A DNA stretch of 64,000 nt, taken from contig CM067370.1 of assembly GCA_034401795.1 (NCBI GenBank), forward strand, positions 103,668,028 through 103,732,027, read 5' to 3'. This DNA is from Chaetoderma sp. LZ-2023a (lineage: Eukaryota; Mollusca; Caudofoveata; Chaetodermatida; Chaetodermatidae). Below are positions 53,556-63,964 of the stretch, one piece after another; the first letter of the stretch is position 1; each line of letters begins with the position of its first letter. The notes below the pieces were generated by a model that saw nothing but the letters and a program-made list of their open reading frames with translations, made no database searches and was not told the origin of the DNA. The translations under genes and the position numbers were made by a program.

Positions 53556-56500
53556 TGTAGCGCGGATCAGCCGGTCAGGTACGAACCGTCCCAGCACACC
53601 TGGGTACAGAACGGCCCGGACGGGTATGTTCCAAGCACGCCACCACCCCCTGGGTAGGACAGTATAATGTATAAAGTCATATATGAGAGGTTCGTAAAAC
53701 GACTAAGCCCGTGAGACCACCTAGCATTCATGCACAGGCATCATAGATTGTTTGCCAACACGCGTTAGCGCTGGAGGGAAATAACATCTTATTTTGTACC
53801 GCGTTGGTACACGTAATTACTTTAATTTACATCTTTCTCGTCGTTCTTGGTCTTGCTTATGGCCGGAATGAAGCGATGATTCCAAATCGTTTTACCAATG
53901 GCCGAGTTATAGCTAATTGAACCAGCAAATTCCTTTCAAAATATTGAACCCCATAGGCTTAGGGCATGCATTCTCTCAGTGCATGGGTACGGTAGCGCGT
54001 CACGTGAGCCACTTCCAAACCTCTGAAGCTCACTAACTGATTGGCTGTGGCGCTCCAGCTGTGACGTCACGAGCAGTATAAAAGGCGCTGGAAAATTAGA
54101 TTCGAGAGCAGGCAGGTGGTGGTGAGGTGCCTGGTCTGAGAGGACGAGTCGTATAGTACTGCAAACTCACAGCAGATACCAAACAGCTGCTGCGGTGCCA
54201 TTCGCTTTTTAGCATTCATCATCTCTAGGGTACTAGCCACCACATCCGCAACCACAAGTTTTTGTAAGCTCCTGGGAAGATATCACCCAGGGGCAATAAA
54301 TAAATAAAAGTAAGGTAACCCAAGCCACTACTACCGCAAAGGGACCTTTTGGCCCTGAAGTAAAGCTCATTATCCAGTATGTGGGGCGAGTGATGTGCTC
54401 GATGGTAATTCGCCAGATTTGCTGTACCACGCCAACCAGTGGTGTAACAAATCCGCACATGATGTGCTGGACTTTAAACATTTTGACCTCAGTCAGGGGA
54501 CATTGTGAGCTATTCGATGTATTGCGTCTTGTGATCCGACAGAATGCATCCACATTATTAACCATTCATCTGTAGCGCTTCAAGAAAACTATATGGCAGC
54601 TTTCAATTTCCGCACCAGTATGGAACTTTCAGCATACCACTTAAATTAATGACTATTTAGGTAGACATGACTAGCTACTAGCCATTCGCTTCCACAAACG
54701 TTCTACTTCACTATTCCTGAGAATGATCCACATCCGACAGTCGCTGGCAGTTTTTCTTAGCAGCTAACTTCCGCATCGTGCCATCTCCCATTCCAAATGT
54801 CTTATGCTTCAACTGTGACTCTAGAACATTTTCCGTACTGATGACTAATAGGTACTCTGTTATTGTTATATTATCATTGTATTACGTTTGTGTAACAGGT
54901 ACTGATGACTAAACTCCTGGTCACTTGAGACCACATTTTTATAGTTTATTATTATGTATATAGTATTCTTATTTTTGTGCCCATAAGCACCATCAATGTC
55001 GTGTGACCTTCTACTTTACTGTTTTCTGATAAGTTATGGCAGTCACCATCCTTGTTATATGTTTTGCTTATTTTATATTAAAAACATTGGAGCCGCAGCA
55101 CGCTAGGCTACACAATCCAGCAACAACAACCGCACCATCTTGTTCCCCCACATCATCACCTTTTCACTGATGTTGCTGATCATGTTCTCATTATGCGAAC
55201 AAGACATGCGGTCGACTAAACCCAGACTATTTTAGCTCGATAGGATACGTTTATAGTAGTAGGGACGATTACTCGGTAGGGGTCATTTTGTGTTAGTCTC
55301 TTTTCCGGGAGTAATGGATATGTAACACTGCACACTGGCTAGATTGTTTACATTGGCCACATATCTTAAGCCCCCCCCCCCCCCTCATTATATAAGTAAT
55401 TGTCTCTGTCTATGCTCCACTAGCTTTCAGACTTATTAATTGTCTGGACCTCCCTCCGTCACGTTATTTAGAGCTGACTTTGGAACTACTGGGGTTCCAA
55501 TTTGGCTAGAAATAAAGTGATGATCACCGCATACACATCGATTGTATCTTCGGATACTTGTTAGTTAGAAAACCCTGCCAAAGTAGGAAGCACAGCGAAA
55601 ATATATTATAGTTACTGGCCTGCAGTGCAATTCTGGGTGAAATTACATAACCCTAATGTCAGGTAAATGTGAGCTCCCCGGGTGCAGATCTCACATGATC
55701 CGCCCCCAACACACTGGTGACGGATGAGACTCAGCTCTCCATCTAACTCTACAAGTGACTGGGTGCGGTCTTAGAACCCACCACGCCCACACGGGAGGTT
55801 CCTATAGTTGGATACCTGCCTCTTTGTCCCCACCCTAAATCTATATGTGCTTTCAATGCTTATGTACTGTAACTTGTCCGTGTGCTGTTATATGTGATCA
55901 TGACGCGACAGTGACGGGATCGTTATATGATTCCAGAGCTTTCACCTCATGGTACTTCTGCACGCTATCCAACCTAGGGGTGGGGGGGGGGGGCTGTTGT
56001 CCCGTAGTGTGATTATACGGTTACCGAACATTCTCGCCCATCGGACTTATATGTTAAAGATAGTTAGCTTACTCTGCCATTTGCGGCTTAACTTAGATCT
56101 GGACCCAAAAACTAAATGTTAGGATAGGATCTAGCAGAAGGACCGCATAAATAAAGCGGCAGCTACTAATGCAGTATCTTTGGGACTACATAAGGTGACA
56201 GTGTTGATTTCTGCGGAAATCATCCACCCCATCTTCACGTAAAACAGCGTGCATAACATTAAGCTTATAATTTCAGTAGGGTGACTCTTTTACCTCATTT
56301 GGGTTGAACAAGAGAGTGGCCCGTTTTGCCATCTCTCTTCCTCCACTTCAACGTTGTAGGCATTTTCCTGTGATGGAGGCCCACACGAGGCACTTTCCTC
56401 TCGCAACAAATAATGTTTGTAGGGGTTAATATAGTTTATATTAAACTTGCTAAGTAGCCACATTATGACCCTCTTTTGTGAGGATGGCTCATGTATCTTA

Positions 56501-56887
56501 CTCTGTGAGGTACCACTGGCGAGGACCTCTCCCAAGTAGCATTAAATGAGTACCATTGTTTTACTGCTACAAATATTAATTATTGTATGTATTTAATTAT
56601 GACCACGCCCTAAATGGAGCTGTGGGACCGTCACACCGTGACACCAACAGCGAGGATGAGACCGTGAGGTTCAACTTCCGTGGTGATGGCCGGACAGCCC
56701 CACTGAAACATGAACGTTCCACCGGCTCTAGAAGTCAGTCTTTGTATAATCCAGCAGCGTGCAACACCAGATCCGCAACCCCGAGATCTGCAGCTAACCA
56801 GCAGCCTCGTCCCAATGTACCATGCACTGGCGATACCGTGGAACGAAAGTATCCAGTGGACCAGCGCACACACACCCAGAGGCTACA
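53556..56887 (+). mobile_element. Long 5' LTR (unit D) of a retrotransposon
   Basis: Starts 'tgtagcgcggatcagccgg' and ends 'ggctaca', 3,332 bp. TGACGTCA at 54,062-54,069, TATAAAAGG at 54,077-54,085, AATAAA at 56,150-56,155, stem-loop at 56,372-56,404, ORF from 56,583. Immediately after comes a tRNA-like primer binding site (56,890) and coding sequence, so this copy is a 5' LTR and not a solo one. A poly-C run lies near 55,371-55,384. The distance from TATA box to poly(A) signal (about 2 kb) implies an unusually long R region. Confidence 0.75.
54062..54085 (+). promoter_or_regulatory. CRE-TATA core promoter of LTR unit D
   Basis: TGACGTCA, seven bases, TATAAAAGG. Upstream are a 'tgattggct' CCAAT box (54,040) and 'cacgtgag' (E-box, about 54,002). 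Downstream 'gattcgagagcagg' matches the conserved start-site region. Confidence 0.75.
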
Positions 56888-57047
56888 AGTGGTGTTTGAT
56901 GTGGGGCTCGAACACGAAGCAAACTCACGCCCACGCTCATCACCCGCAAGTTCCAGTCTCCCTTCTACCACAATCTTTACTCCCCCGACTCAGAGGTGGA
57001 GGATTACGATGGAAGGCCGGCCCGAGCACTCACTGGTAATGAACTAA
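56583..57047 (+). CDS. Gag-like ORF crossing the LTR boundary
   Basis: 154 codons. 'HRDTNSEDETVRFNFRGDGR' and 'KHERSTGSRSQSLYNP' match the short ORF of other units. It reads on through the LTR end (56,887) and the primer binding site into the internal region. From about 56,960 the more convincing coding frame is a different one ('SPFYHNLYSPDSEVEDYD' and 'GNELNYSELEETPILRP'), open to 57,146, which suggests a frameshift. The protein is acidic and Ser/Pro-rich. Retroviral-type Gag is inferred from position only. Confidence 0.5.
   Translation: MYVFNYDHALNGAVGPSHRDTNSEDETVRFNFRGDGRTAPLKHERSTGSRSQSLYNPAACNTRSATPRSAANQQPRPNVPCTGDTVERKYPVDQRTHTQRLQVVFDVGLEHEANSRPRSSPASSSLPSTTIFTPPTQRWRITMEGRPEHSLVMN
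56890..56913 (+). promoter_or_regulatory. Primer binding site (tRNA-complementary)
   Basis: Two bases after the LTR end: TGG, then TGTTTGATGTGGGGCTCGAA. Its complement has the layout of a tRNA 3' end: T-loop TTCGAGC, a five-base T-stem strand, seven acceptor bases, discriminator A, then CCA. The tRNA identity is not assigned. Confidence 0.6.
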
Positions 57048-57101
57048 ATTACTCTGAATTGGAGGAAACACCAATATTACGACCACAGGAGTACTCGCCG
57101 A

Positions 57102-57401
57102 TCAGCAAGGAGGCTTTCCATGATGCCTCCCAGGCAGGTACATTGTAGCTCGCCATGTAGTGTTGGTCCGTTCCGATGTCTCATGTCGACTCGCCGCGCC
57201 GTAAGTGCATGACGAGTGATGACGTTGGGTAGCATCCAGTCTCGGGGTGACGGACCTTGAACGAGACTGCCCTGTGGGAAACAAAAACCGGCTCCTAAGG
57301 CAGGTGGAACTCAATCGTTCCGGTGGGGCCGTGCGACCATTGTCGCAAACATTAAACACAACGGTCTCATCCCAAGAGTCTGTGTCACCAGTATGCCTGT
57401 C
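57102..57401 (-). CDS. Short conserved ORF at the end of LTR unit C
   Basis: From the Met of 'MDRHTGDTDSWDETVVFN' (about 57,401) through 'CLRSRFLFPTGQSRSRSVTP' to the LTR end and a few codons of flanking DNA. An upstream in-frame Met (57,470) extends it by 22 codons. Closest to the ORF of unit A, and homologous to those of units B' and D on the plus strand. Confidence 0.5.
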   Translation of the reverse strand, partial: DRHTGDTDSWDETVVFNVCDNGRTAPPERLSSTCLRSRFLFPTGQSRSRSVTPRLDATQRHHSSCTYGAASRHETSERTNTTWRATMYLPGRHHGKPPC

Positions 57402-60193
57402 CATAGCAATTTCGTGATCTATGAACTTACAAGATTTGATTTGGTGGCCTAAAAATATAAGTCTATACAATGAGTTTACCTAACTATTTGACAAATATGC
57501 TAGATAAAACTACAATAAGAGCATACGAAAATACAAGACATAGAGACAGGTAGATGAACCTTTAAACATGGGGCTCCCGGAGGTACCACACAGACTCGTA
57601 GGTCCACAGAACTATGCCTGCAAGGGAGGCTCCCGTACACGAGACATAGCTCTTTAACTTAATATAACTTATTATACCTCTAAGCTGAAAGGAAGAAGGC
57701 TATCTCAGACGAAAAAGTAATGTGCCTCACGCGGGCACTACTCCTAGTGCTAGTTTGGGTGAGGAGTATTATCCTGGCGTGGACCGTCGTCGCTGAAGCC
57801 TTGCGAGAGGCAAGTGCCTCGCGCGGGCCTCCGTCTCGGGAAGGTGTCACCATGGCTTAAAGCGGGAGAAGAATAGTAGGCAAAAATGGGCCCACTCTAA
57901 GATTCCAAACAAAAATGCTGTAGAAAGAAAAGCCCATACCTAGTGAGATTTTGTCTATAGGGGTGCGTAATGTTTTACGTGAAGATGGAATGGAAGATTC
58001 CCGATGGATTCCTTCGTTACCGTCTTATGTGATTGCTAATATGCTGAATTAGTAGTTGCTGCTTTATTTCTGCGGGCCTTCTGCTTTGCTTAATTCCTTT
58101 TAGTTGTTTTCGAAACAAGAATTAGTTTAGGCCGCAAATGGCCAGTATCTACCTAGCTATTAGACACGGCTGTCACAGAGAACAGATGCCCGAGGACATC
58201 AATACTGTAAACAGCGCTCATACATGTTACTTAGCGGGATCTCCGAACTGGGTGAGAATCCGGACATTCCGCTTCGCAACCACATGAAACATTACAGGAC
58301 ATGGTTTACATTTCACGGAAGCATTATTAGGCCATATCTCCTATCGTTATGGTGGTGGTAAGAGAGACGAATGCACACCGTAAATGTCCTTCCCGTAAGG
58401 GCATGGCAGATCTGAATATCATGCCCAGACATTTTAACAGAATTCAGTGAGAATACGTATCTCGCCCATCACCGGGTCCTATGGAACTAACCATTTAACC
58501 TGTCGTTAGGTTTATATACAAGTTGCCAGTTTTGCACTGCGGTGCGGGAGGGTTGTCATAAAATAATAATTAATACGTGTGTTTTCGCAGTGCTTTCCTA
58601 CATTGGCTTAAAGTACTATCTACTAAGTATCCGAAGATACACGGGAACGTGTTTGTGATACTGCACCCTAGCCATCACCGCTCGGAAACACCAATAGTTT
58701 CCTAGAGTCGAATCAGCCCATGGTGCGGATAGGGACATCCAAACAATTAGGAAGCCACAAGGCTAAGAGGAATATGAAGAGAGACAAAATCTTGGAGTTA
58801 TGAGTCTTACCGCAGTGCGGGGCTAGATTATCGCACTGCCGGAAGAGAAGAGTATATTACATAGTATGTAATGAAGAAATTGTCTCTAATCATTCTAAAC
58901 CTATCCTATCGAGCTGAATAGAAAAGGTTTAGTCGGTAGCATGCCGGGCTAAACAGAGTTATAGCACGGACAGCGACCTTAGTGAACAATTGTTGGTGGC
59001 AGGAGAAAATGCTGCATATATAAATGTTGCTGTATAGTGTTTCCTACGTGCACTGCATTCCTATATTTTCTATAACTTAAGCAAAACAGTTTAATGGATG
59101 GTCCCTGGCCATATACATACATACGTAATCTAACCAGAACAAACAATACGGTGTCAATGATTAAGATATATATAGTAATACAGGTTAACAAACCTACTAT
59201 AGTGTGGTTAGCAACACATTGAGGAAAATGAAAATAAGTATTTAACAAATACAGAAATTATAACTATTGGTCCTAAGACCGCCACGGTTCCTTTTTGTCA
59301 TCGGAACCGTAAATACAGATACGAGATAATTAACGAAAACCTATATAGAGAAATAATTAAGTGGTGAAGTATAGTTACTCGAATACTTGGTAGTCATTCC
59401 CAAGTTAGGCCACTGTGTCACTGAAATTGACACATCAATCCGTAGTCGACGTGAGATGATGCACTCTCCGGAAGCTGGAAAGTTGCCGCAGGCTGGTTCC
59501 AGCAGCTTGGTTCCCGTAAGCTCTTTTCTGCAAACAAGAGTCCCGTAAGAACGTTCATGGCGGGGGAAGGACATCACTTAGTGCTGTAGGCTTAATAGAA
59601 TGTCTAATGAGCAGTCAGTAAAAGATACGATAGTACTACGTGGTGAAGAAAGTTCCTGTACACAGATGGCACGGATGGAAGGTGTAAACAACCCGATCAC
59701 TAGCGGGGGTTGTTAGAGGCAAATGAAGATACAAAACAAAGCTTCACGGTGCTGGGTACGTCAACCAGCTCTGAAGACGCACCAGGCAGAGTTTACTTGC
59801 TGCGGGCGAAAGGTGAAAGAACCTACACGATTGGTGCAGCGTCGTTTGAAATACCACTTTTAGGCGTGGCCGGCAGATCCGGCGAGTCATCCATCAAAGA
59901 ACATCCTGCCTCTACATCTGTAGACTCACATATTCAGGCCGCAAAGGCCTCACCACAAGTTTGTGTTCTGAATGTAGATGTAGTATTCGTGAACGATTAT
60001 CAAAAGTTCCAAATTACTCCCGCAGATGGGGAGAGTTACAAAAACTGTTTTAGTGCGGTGGGTTGGCTACTGGTAGCTAGGGAAACGCGACAGAAACTGA
60101 AGTCATATGCATAATATCTGTCGATCGCAGCTAGTACATGTCCAACCTGTTCGGCCCCTGGCCGAGGATGCTCTCGATCACTGGATCGCTTCT

Positions 60194-60217
60194 CCTTTTA
60201 TACTCTCCATGACGTCA
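60194..60217 (-). promoter_or_regulatory. CRE-TATA core promoter of LTR unit C
   Basis: Minus strand TGACGTCA (60,210-60,217) and TATAAAAGG (60,194-60,202), then 'gatcgagagcatcctcgg'. CCAAT-type 'ccaatca' boxes at about 60,234 and 60,256. Confidence 0.75.
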
Positions 60218-60287
60218 CAGGTGCAGGCTTCATCCAATCATCGTTCGAGCAACAGCCAATCAGCGCACAGCTAATAATAGCGTCGTC

Positions 60288-60310
60288 GAACGTTCTAGAA
60301 CATTCTAGAA
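60288..60310. promoter_or_regulatory. Heat-shock element in LTR unit C
   Basis: Five perfect alternating units GAA-TTC-GAA-TTC-GAA at exact 2-bp spacing (GAACGTTCTAGAACATTCTAGAA split as gaacgttctagaa and cattctagaa). This exceeds the three-unit minimum for heat-shock factor binding. It lies about 75 bp upstream of the CRE on the minus strand. Confidence 0.75.
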
Positions 60311-60753
60311 GCTTTACGTTCACATGGTTATGACGTCAGGGCAATATTTTGAAGATAATCAAGGAGAGTATTCCTGGATAACTCAGCCATTTCTCAACCG
60401 ATTTTGAAATGGTGTACAGATTTGGAAAGCCCGTCAAATTCTGGTATTGATTAATGCCAGATTTAACGGGAACAGACAATCAATAAGGATTACAGAGTAC
60501 CAGCTCAGTACACTATAAGCGCCATCCTATCTAGGTCACAACTAGGCGCTCCATAGAAACAGCGTCCCGGCGCGCTCATGCACATAATGCGTTTTAACGA
60601 ACTTAGTCATTTTTAGACACGCTCTCTCTCCCATAGGCCTATATACGCTTAGCCCTACCCAGAGGGGCTTGTTCAGGAAACGAATCCTAGACGGGCGGCG
60701 CATACGCAGCTTAGCTGGTACGGCCGGTACCCGACCGGTCGATCCGAACTACA

Positions 60754-60769
60754 CCACCCCTCCTCGTTT
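60754..60769 (-). promoter_or_regulatory. Polypurine tract before LTR unit C
   Basis: Minus strand 'aaacgaggaggggtgg' directly abuts the TGTAG start of the LTR. A purine run at this place primes plus-strand DNA synthesis in LTR retrotransposons. Confidence 0.55.
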
Positions 60770-61625
60770 GACATCCATGGCAAAGGCTCACGCATAGCGG
60801 ATCGACGCACTAGCGTATGCTAGGTGGGAATCATAGACTTCCCGGGTAGGCACGTGGCCGGAAAGGAGTAGTGACGCATAGACGTGTATTCAAGAGACAG
60901 AGCCCATAGGGGTGCCAAGAGGAGGGGGAGGCATACTTTTAGTTTTCAATTTTTGACCTGGAAGTATTTTCCAGGCCTTTCTTTTTTGTGTTCTTTTTAT
61001 TATTAATATTACGGTGCGTGCTATAACTTTATTTAGTATATGATCCTAAACAATAGCTCGTATGGGTGTTCCCGTTAGTGTGGATAATCATAATTTCCGC
61101 AAAGAACACCCAAGCTCCAACGTACTATAATTTAAGTTTAAATATATATAAAAATATAATAACAAAAAGACAAGGTATATACATATTACGTATGTAACAT
61201 ACCCTTATGAGGTATGTTTTTATTAATCACACCGAATGGGTAAATAAAGGGGCACGCAACACATATCACCAAGTATTATTATTATATATATCTAAAATAT
61301 CTATTTGCGGCCCGACCTTGCGGGTACACAACGGGCAGCTCTCGCTGACCACATACCCATCCTGACGTCTAAGACAGGAAGAAAGTTAATAAGAAAAATA
61401 GGATATATAATAATAACTTAAAACTGCATGACGGGATTGTGACGTTATTGCACTGCGGGAGGTTGTATTCTTTACGTCGCACACGACGTCCTTACAACAT
61501 TTTGTATGAGTAGGATAACCGTAGTCATCTTAGGGACGGAATTCAATTGATCTAACATATATGACAAGAAGAAAAGTATGTCAAAAAAATAAAGTAATAA
61601 TTAACACATTTCCACGAATAGCCTA
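60770..61625. other. Unassigned internal or flanking sequence
   Basis: AT-rich with no ORF of note. A short palindromic 'acatattacgtatgtaacat' is at 61,180. If unit C is a 3' LTR, this would be the 3' part of its element. Confidence 0.35.
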
Positions 61626-62947
61626 TTAACATTTCTGCTTAATTACACATGATTCCACGTCAGCAACGAAATTTCCCCATCGAGTTTGGGTCCCGCGACT
61701 GACGGTGGTAGGTCGCGGAGAATGCACTGTCATTACTGAAATGCTCTCATCCTTATTATTATTATTGGCACTGACCGAAACATCCGAAGTGATGGTGGCG
61801 GAAATATGGGCATTCATGATGTCTCTCACAGTTACCGCTGGTTCCAGGATATCCGTCCGTGCAGCAGCGGCGGTACTAGTAGTTGCCAATGTTGCTGATG
61901 CAGTGGTGACGGGAGCTGGCGTGATTATGGCGGTTGTAGCTGGCGTGGTGGTCGCTGTAGTTGTCGTGGTGATGGCGGTGAGCTGTACCGTTGGCTGAAA
62001 ATGTTGTGCGGGAATGGATACGGCAGGAGACGACATCTTTCGGAACTTAGCGTACTTTAGCAGACGACTAGTAGTAATGTTCGGAACGGGATGGATATCC
62101 TGTGTGTGGGCAATCCATTTCTTTCCCGCGTATGGACGTTCTGGCGTGGTTCCCTTCCTGACTGCTGGGTCAGAAAGGCAAGGAGGCGGATGCCGAATAA
62201 CACAGGTCGGAGTTACGCTGATTGTCACAGGGTGTGATGGTCCCGGTCATTCGTCTTTGGTAAGCTCAGGTGGAGATGGAGACAGCGGATAACTGGAAAT
62301 GTCGTAATCACCACTGAGATTGGCTGACTGGTTACTATTGTCTGTGATTCTACGGTGGCGGGTGTAGTAACCATAGCTGACTGGCTAGTAACTGATGCGG
62401 GAGCTGCCGCACTGGATTTTACGGGAGATTTCTGCTTCCTATTTTTCTTCAGGACCGGTGTGGATGAAGTGATAGGTACCGGCGTAACACTTCCAGATGC
62501 GACTGCAGGCAGAATTGCACATCTGGCTGTCGGTACGTTACTTGCTGTAGCCGCGGAAAGACGATGTCCAACGGGATATCTACGAGTAGTGTTCTTCGTG
62601 CGGGCCATTTTCTCGGAGCCGAGATTTGAAGCGGGTGGCTAGAATGGCACGATCCTCGTTCTCTTCCCCAGGAACTAACGTCACTTCCAACACATGATGA
62701 TGATGCCGGAGCCTGTGAGTGATCCCGTGTAGCGAGTAGCGGTGTAGAGGTACTGGCACATTACACAAAAAGCTGACTGAAAGAGATGATCCTTATTAAT
62801 ATGGATGGTGCAGTCGGATTTCCTAGTGAAATTTCTGGTACATGGCTCTCCACTAGTCAACAATGAGTTACACGGGAACCGCTTCGGAACTGGCACCGAT
62901 TCTTCTTCTTCGGAATCCGACAAAGCGAGATCTTCAAGAAGTGACAT
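61626..62947 (-). pseudogene. Broken zinc-finger ORF cluster (possible Gag-like gene)
   Basis: Four overlapping minus-strand frames that look like one gene with frameshifts. The start (62,947) has an acidic leader 'LALSDSEEEESVPVP', then a C2H2-like finger ('FPCNSLLTSGEPC' ... 'CTIHINKDH') and a second 'FCVMCQYLYTATRY', whose histidines ('HRLRHHHH') are in the next frame (62,580-62,768). The third frame (62,225-62,608) begins 'MARTKNTTRRYPVGHRL' and is Ala/Thr/Pro-rich. The last (61,626-62,228) is Thr-rich with 'GTQTRWGNFVADVE'. One stop and at least two frameshifts break it. Composition fits a Gag or DNA-binding regulator; no known family is recognised. Confidence 0.5.
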
Positions 62948-63964
62948 CTCATTCCCGCATGGTAGTTAGTTGCGGGAACTTTATTCAAAACCTAATGCCC
63001 TATCTTTTCATGGTTTATGACTTTCCAGGACAAATATAATAACAAAATAATAATAAGAAAAACAGCAGAATTTAGTTTGCGACACGAAAAAAGCCTAATG
63101 CTATGTTCTTCCCTGGTGTCGAGTTTTGATGGGAAGACAAAGTTTCAGAGCGCGCTTCCTCCTTTTATACTATTTGGTGATGTCACAGGCGACGGATGAC
63201 CACACCTAAAATGTTTTACAGGTGATTCGGTCATTCTTATGTGAATATTTCCTTGCTCTTTGCCTGGACGTCTTAGGAGTAATTCCTCCCATATAAGGGG
63301 AGTAGCTGTAACTATAGGAAGAATGGCTCGTTAAACTTGTCTTTATTTCGCACATTCAACGGCCTCCGATCATCATAAAAACGTGGTACTACTTTGTCCT
63401 TGCGGCGCCTCACCTTTTAATTAGCGTGAAGCGGTTTTCCAGGTTGGATGCTTATAAACTTGCCTATTCGAATTTTAGGCTGGAGCGCCTGATGGGGTGC
63501 GTGGGAGCCAGGTGACGTCAGCGGTAATCTCCCGGACTCACCCTCGCCACTCCTCCATCACGCTGCGGTAGTTGCGTTTTTGGGTGGCCCTATTGTTTAA
63601 AGCGTTTGATCCAACTCACTTGGAAATAGACGTGGCTCTACAAAGCACGTGGTTGATCGGAACCGTGTATGCTGTCCATGGCGACGGTCAAAATGCTGTT
63701 GCTGAGATGTAATCCGTTGCAGAGGCGAGAGATAAAAATATATATGTTATATCAAGATCTTTACAATGTCCCGTATTTGCGCGAGTTCGTTAACATGCGT
63801 CTTGGTAAGTGTCTGTAATAGGTATAGTTCTCAGTCCGTGTTGATTATAGACTGGAACGCACGGGAGAGGATTTTTGAAATTCTCTCTGTGATTTTACTG
63901 CAGGATTTTTTATGCCGCTTTACCGGCCCGTGCGCTATTGATTTGTAGCACGGTAGAGCAGTTG
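62948..63964 (-). other. Promoter-bearing region upstream of the zinc-finger ORF cluster
   Basis: Minus-strand TATAAAAGG at 63,161-63,169 with TGATGTCA (a one-base CRE variant) at 63,178-63,185, the same arrangement as the LTR units but with otherwise different sequence. AATAAA lies near 62,981 on the minus strand, followed by a 'cccgcaa...tgcggg' hairpin just before the ORF start. A perfect TGACGTCA is at 63,514-63,521. At 63,945 a plus-strand 'tgtagcacgg' resembles a unit start, but the window ends too soon to tell. Possibly another LTR type. Confidence 0.45.

Larger units (their letters stand above)
57144..60753 (-). mobile_element. Long 3' LTR (unit C), inverted relative to unit D
   Basis: 3,610 bp; minus strand start 'tgtagttcggatcgaccgg' (60,753) and end 'gcgagctaca' (57,144). 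CRE, TATA (60,194-60,202), heat-shock element (60,288-60,310), poly(A) signal (58,063-58,068), stem-loop (57,802-57,834). It is preceded on the minus strand by the purine tract 'aaacgaggaggggtgg', as expected for a 3' LTR. It joins the internal sequence of unit D at 57,143 with no matching duplication on the right, so the rest of its element lies to the right or was rearranged. Confidence 0.72.

Noticed and set aside
45054..56887. A head-to-tail satellite array of ~3-5 kb units
   Set aside because: Units B and B' are separated by 150 bp, and B' and D by 700 bp, of sequence from the fragmented gene or unassigned DNA; B' has its own target duplication, so these are independent insertions and not a tandem array.
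59710..60114. 134-codon plus-strand ORF in unit C
   Set aside because: It runs antisense through the leader of a minus-strand LTR, and the matching part of unit A is interrupted. No domain recognised.
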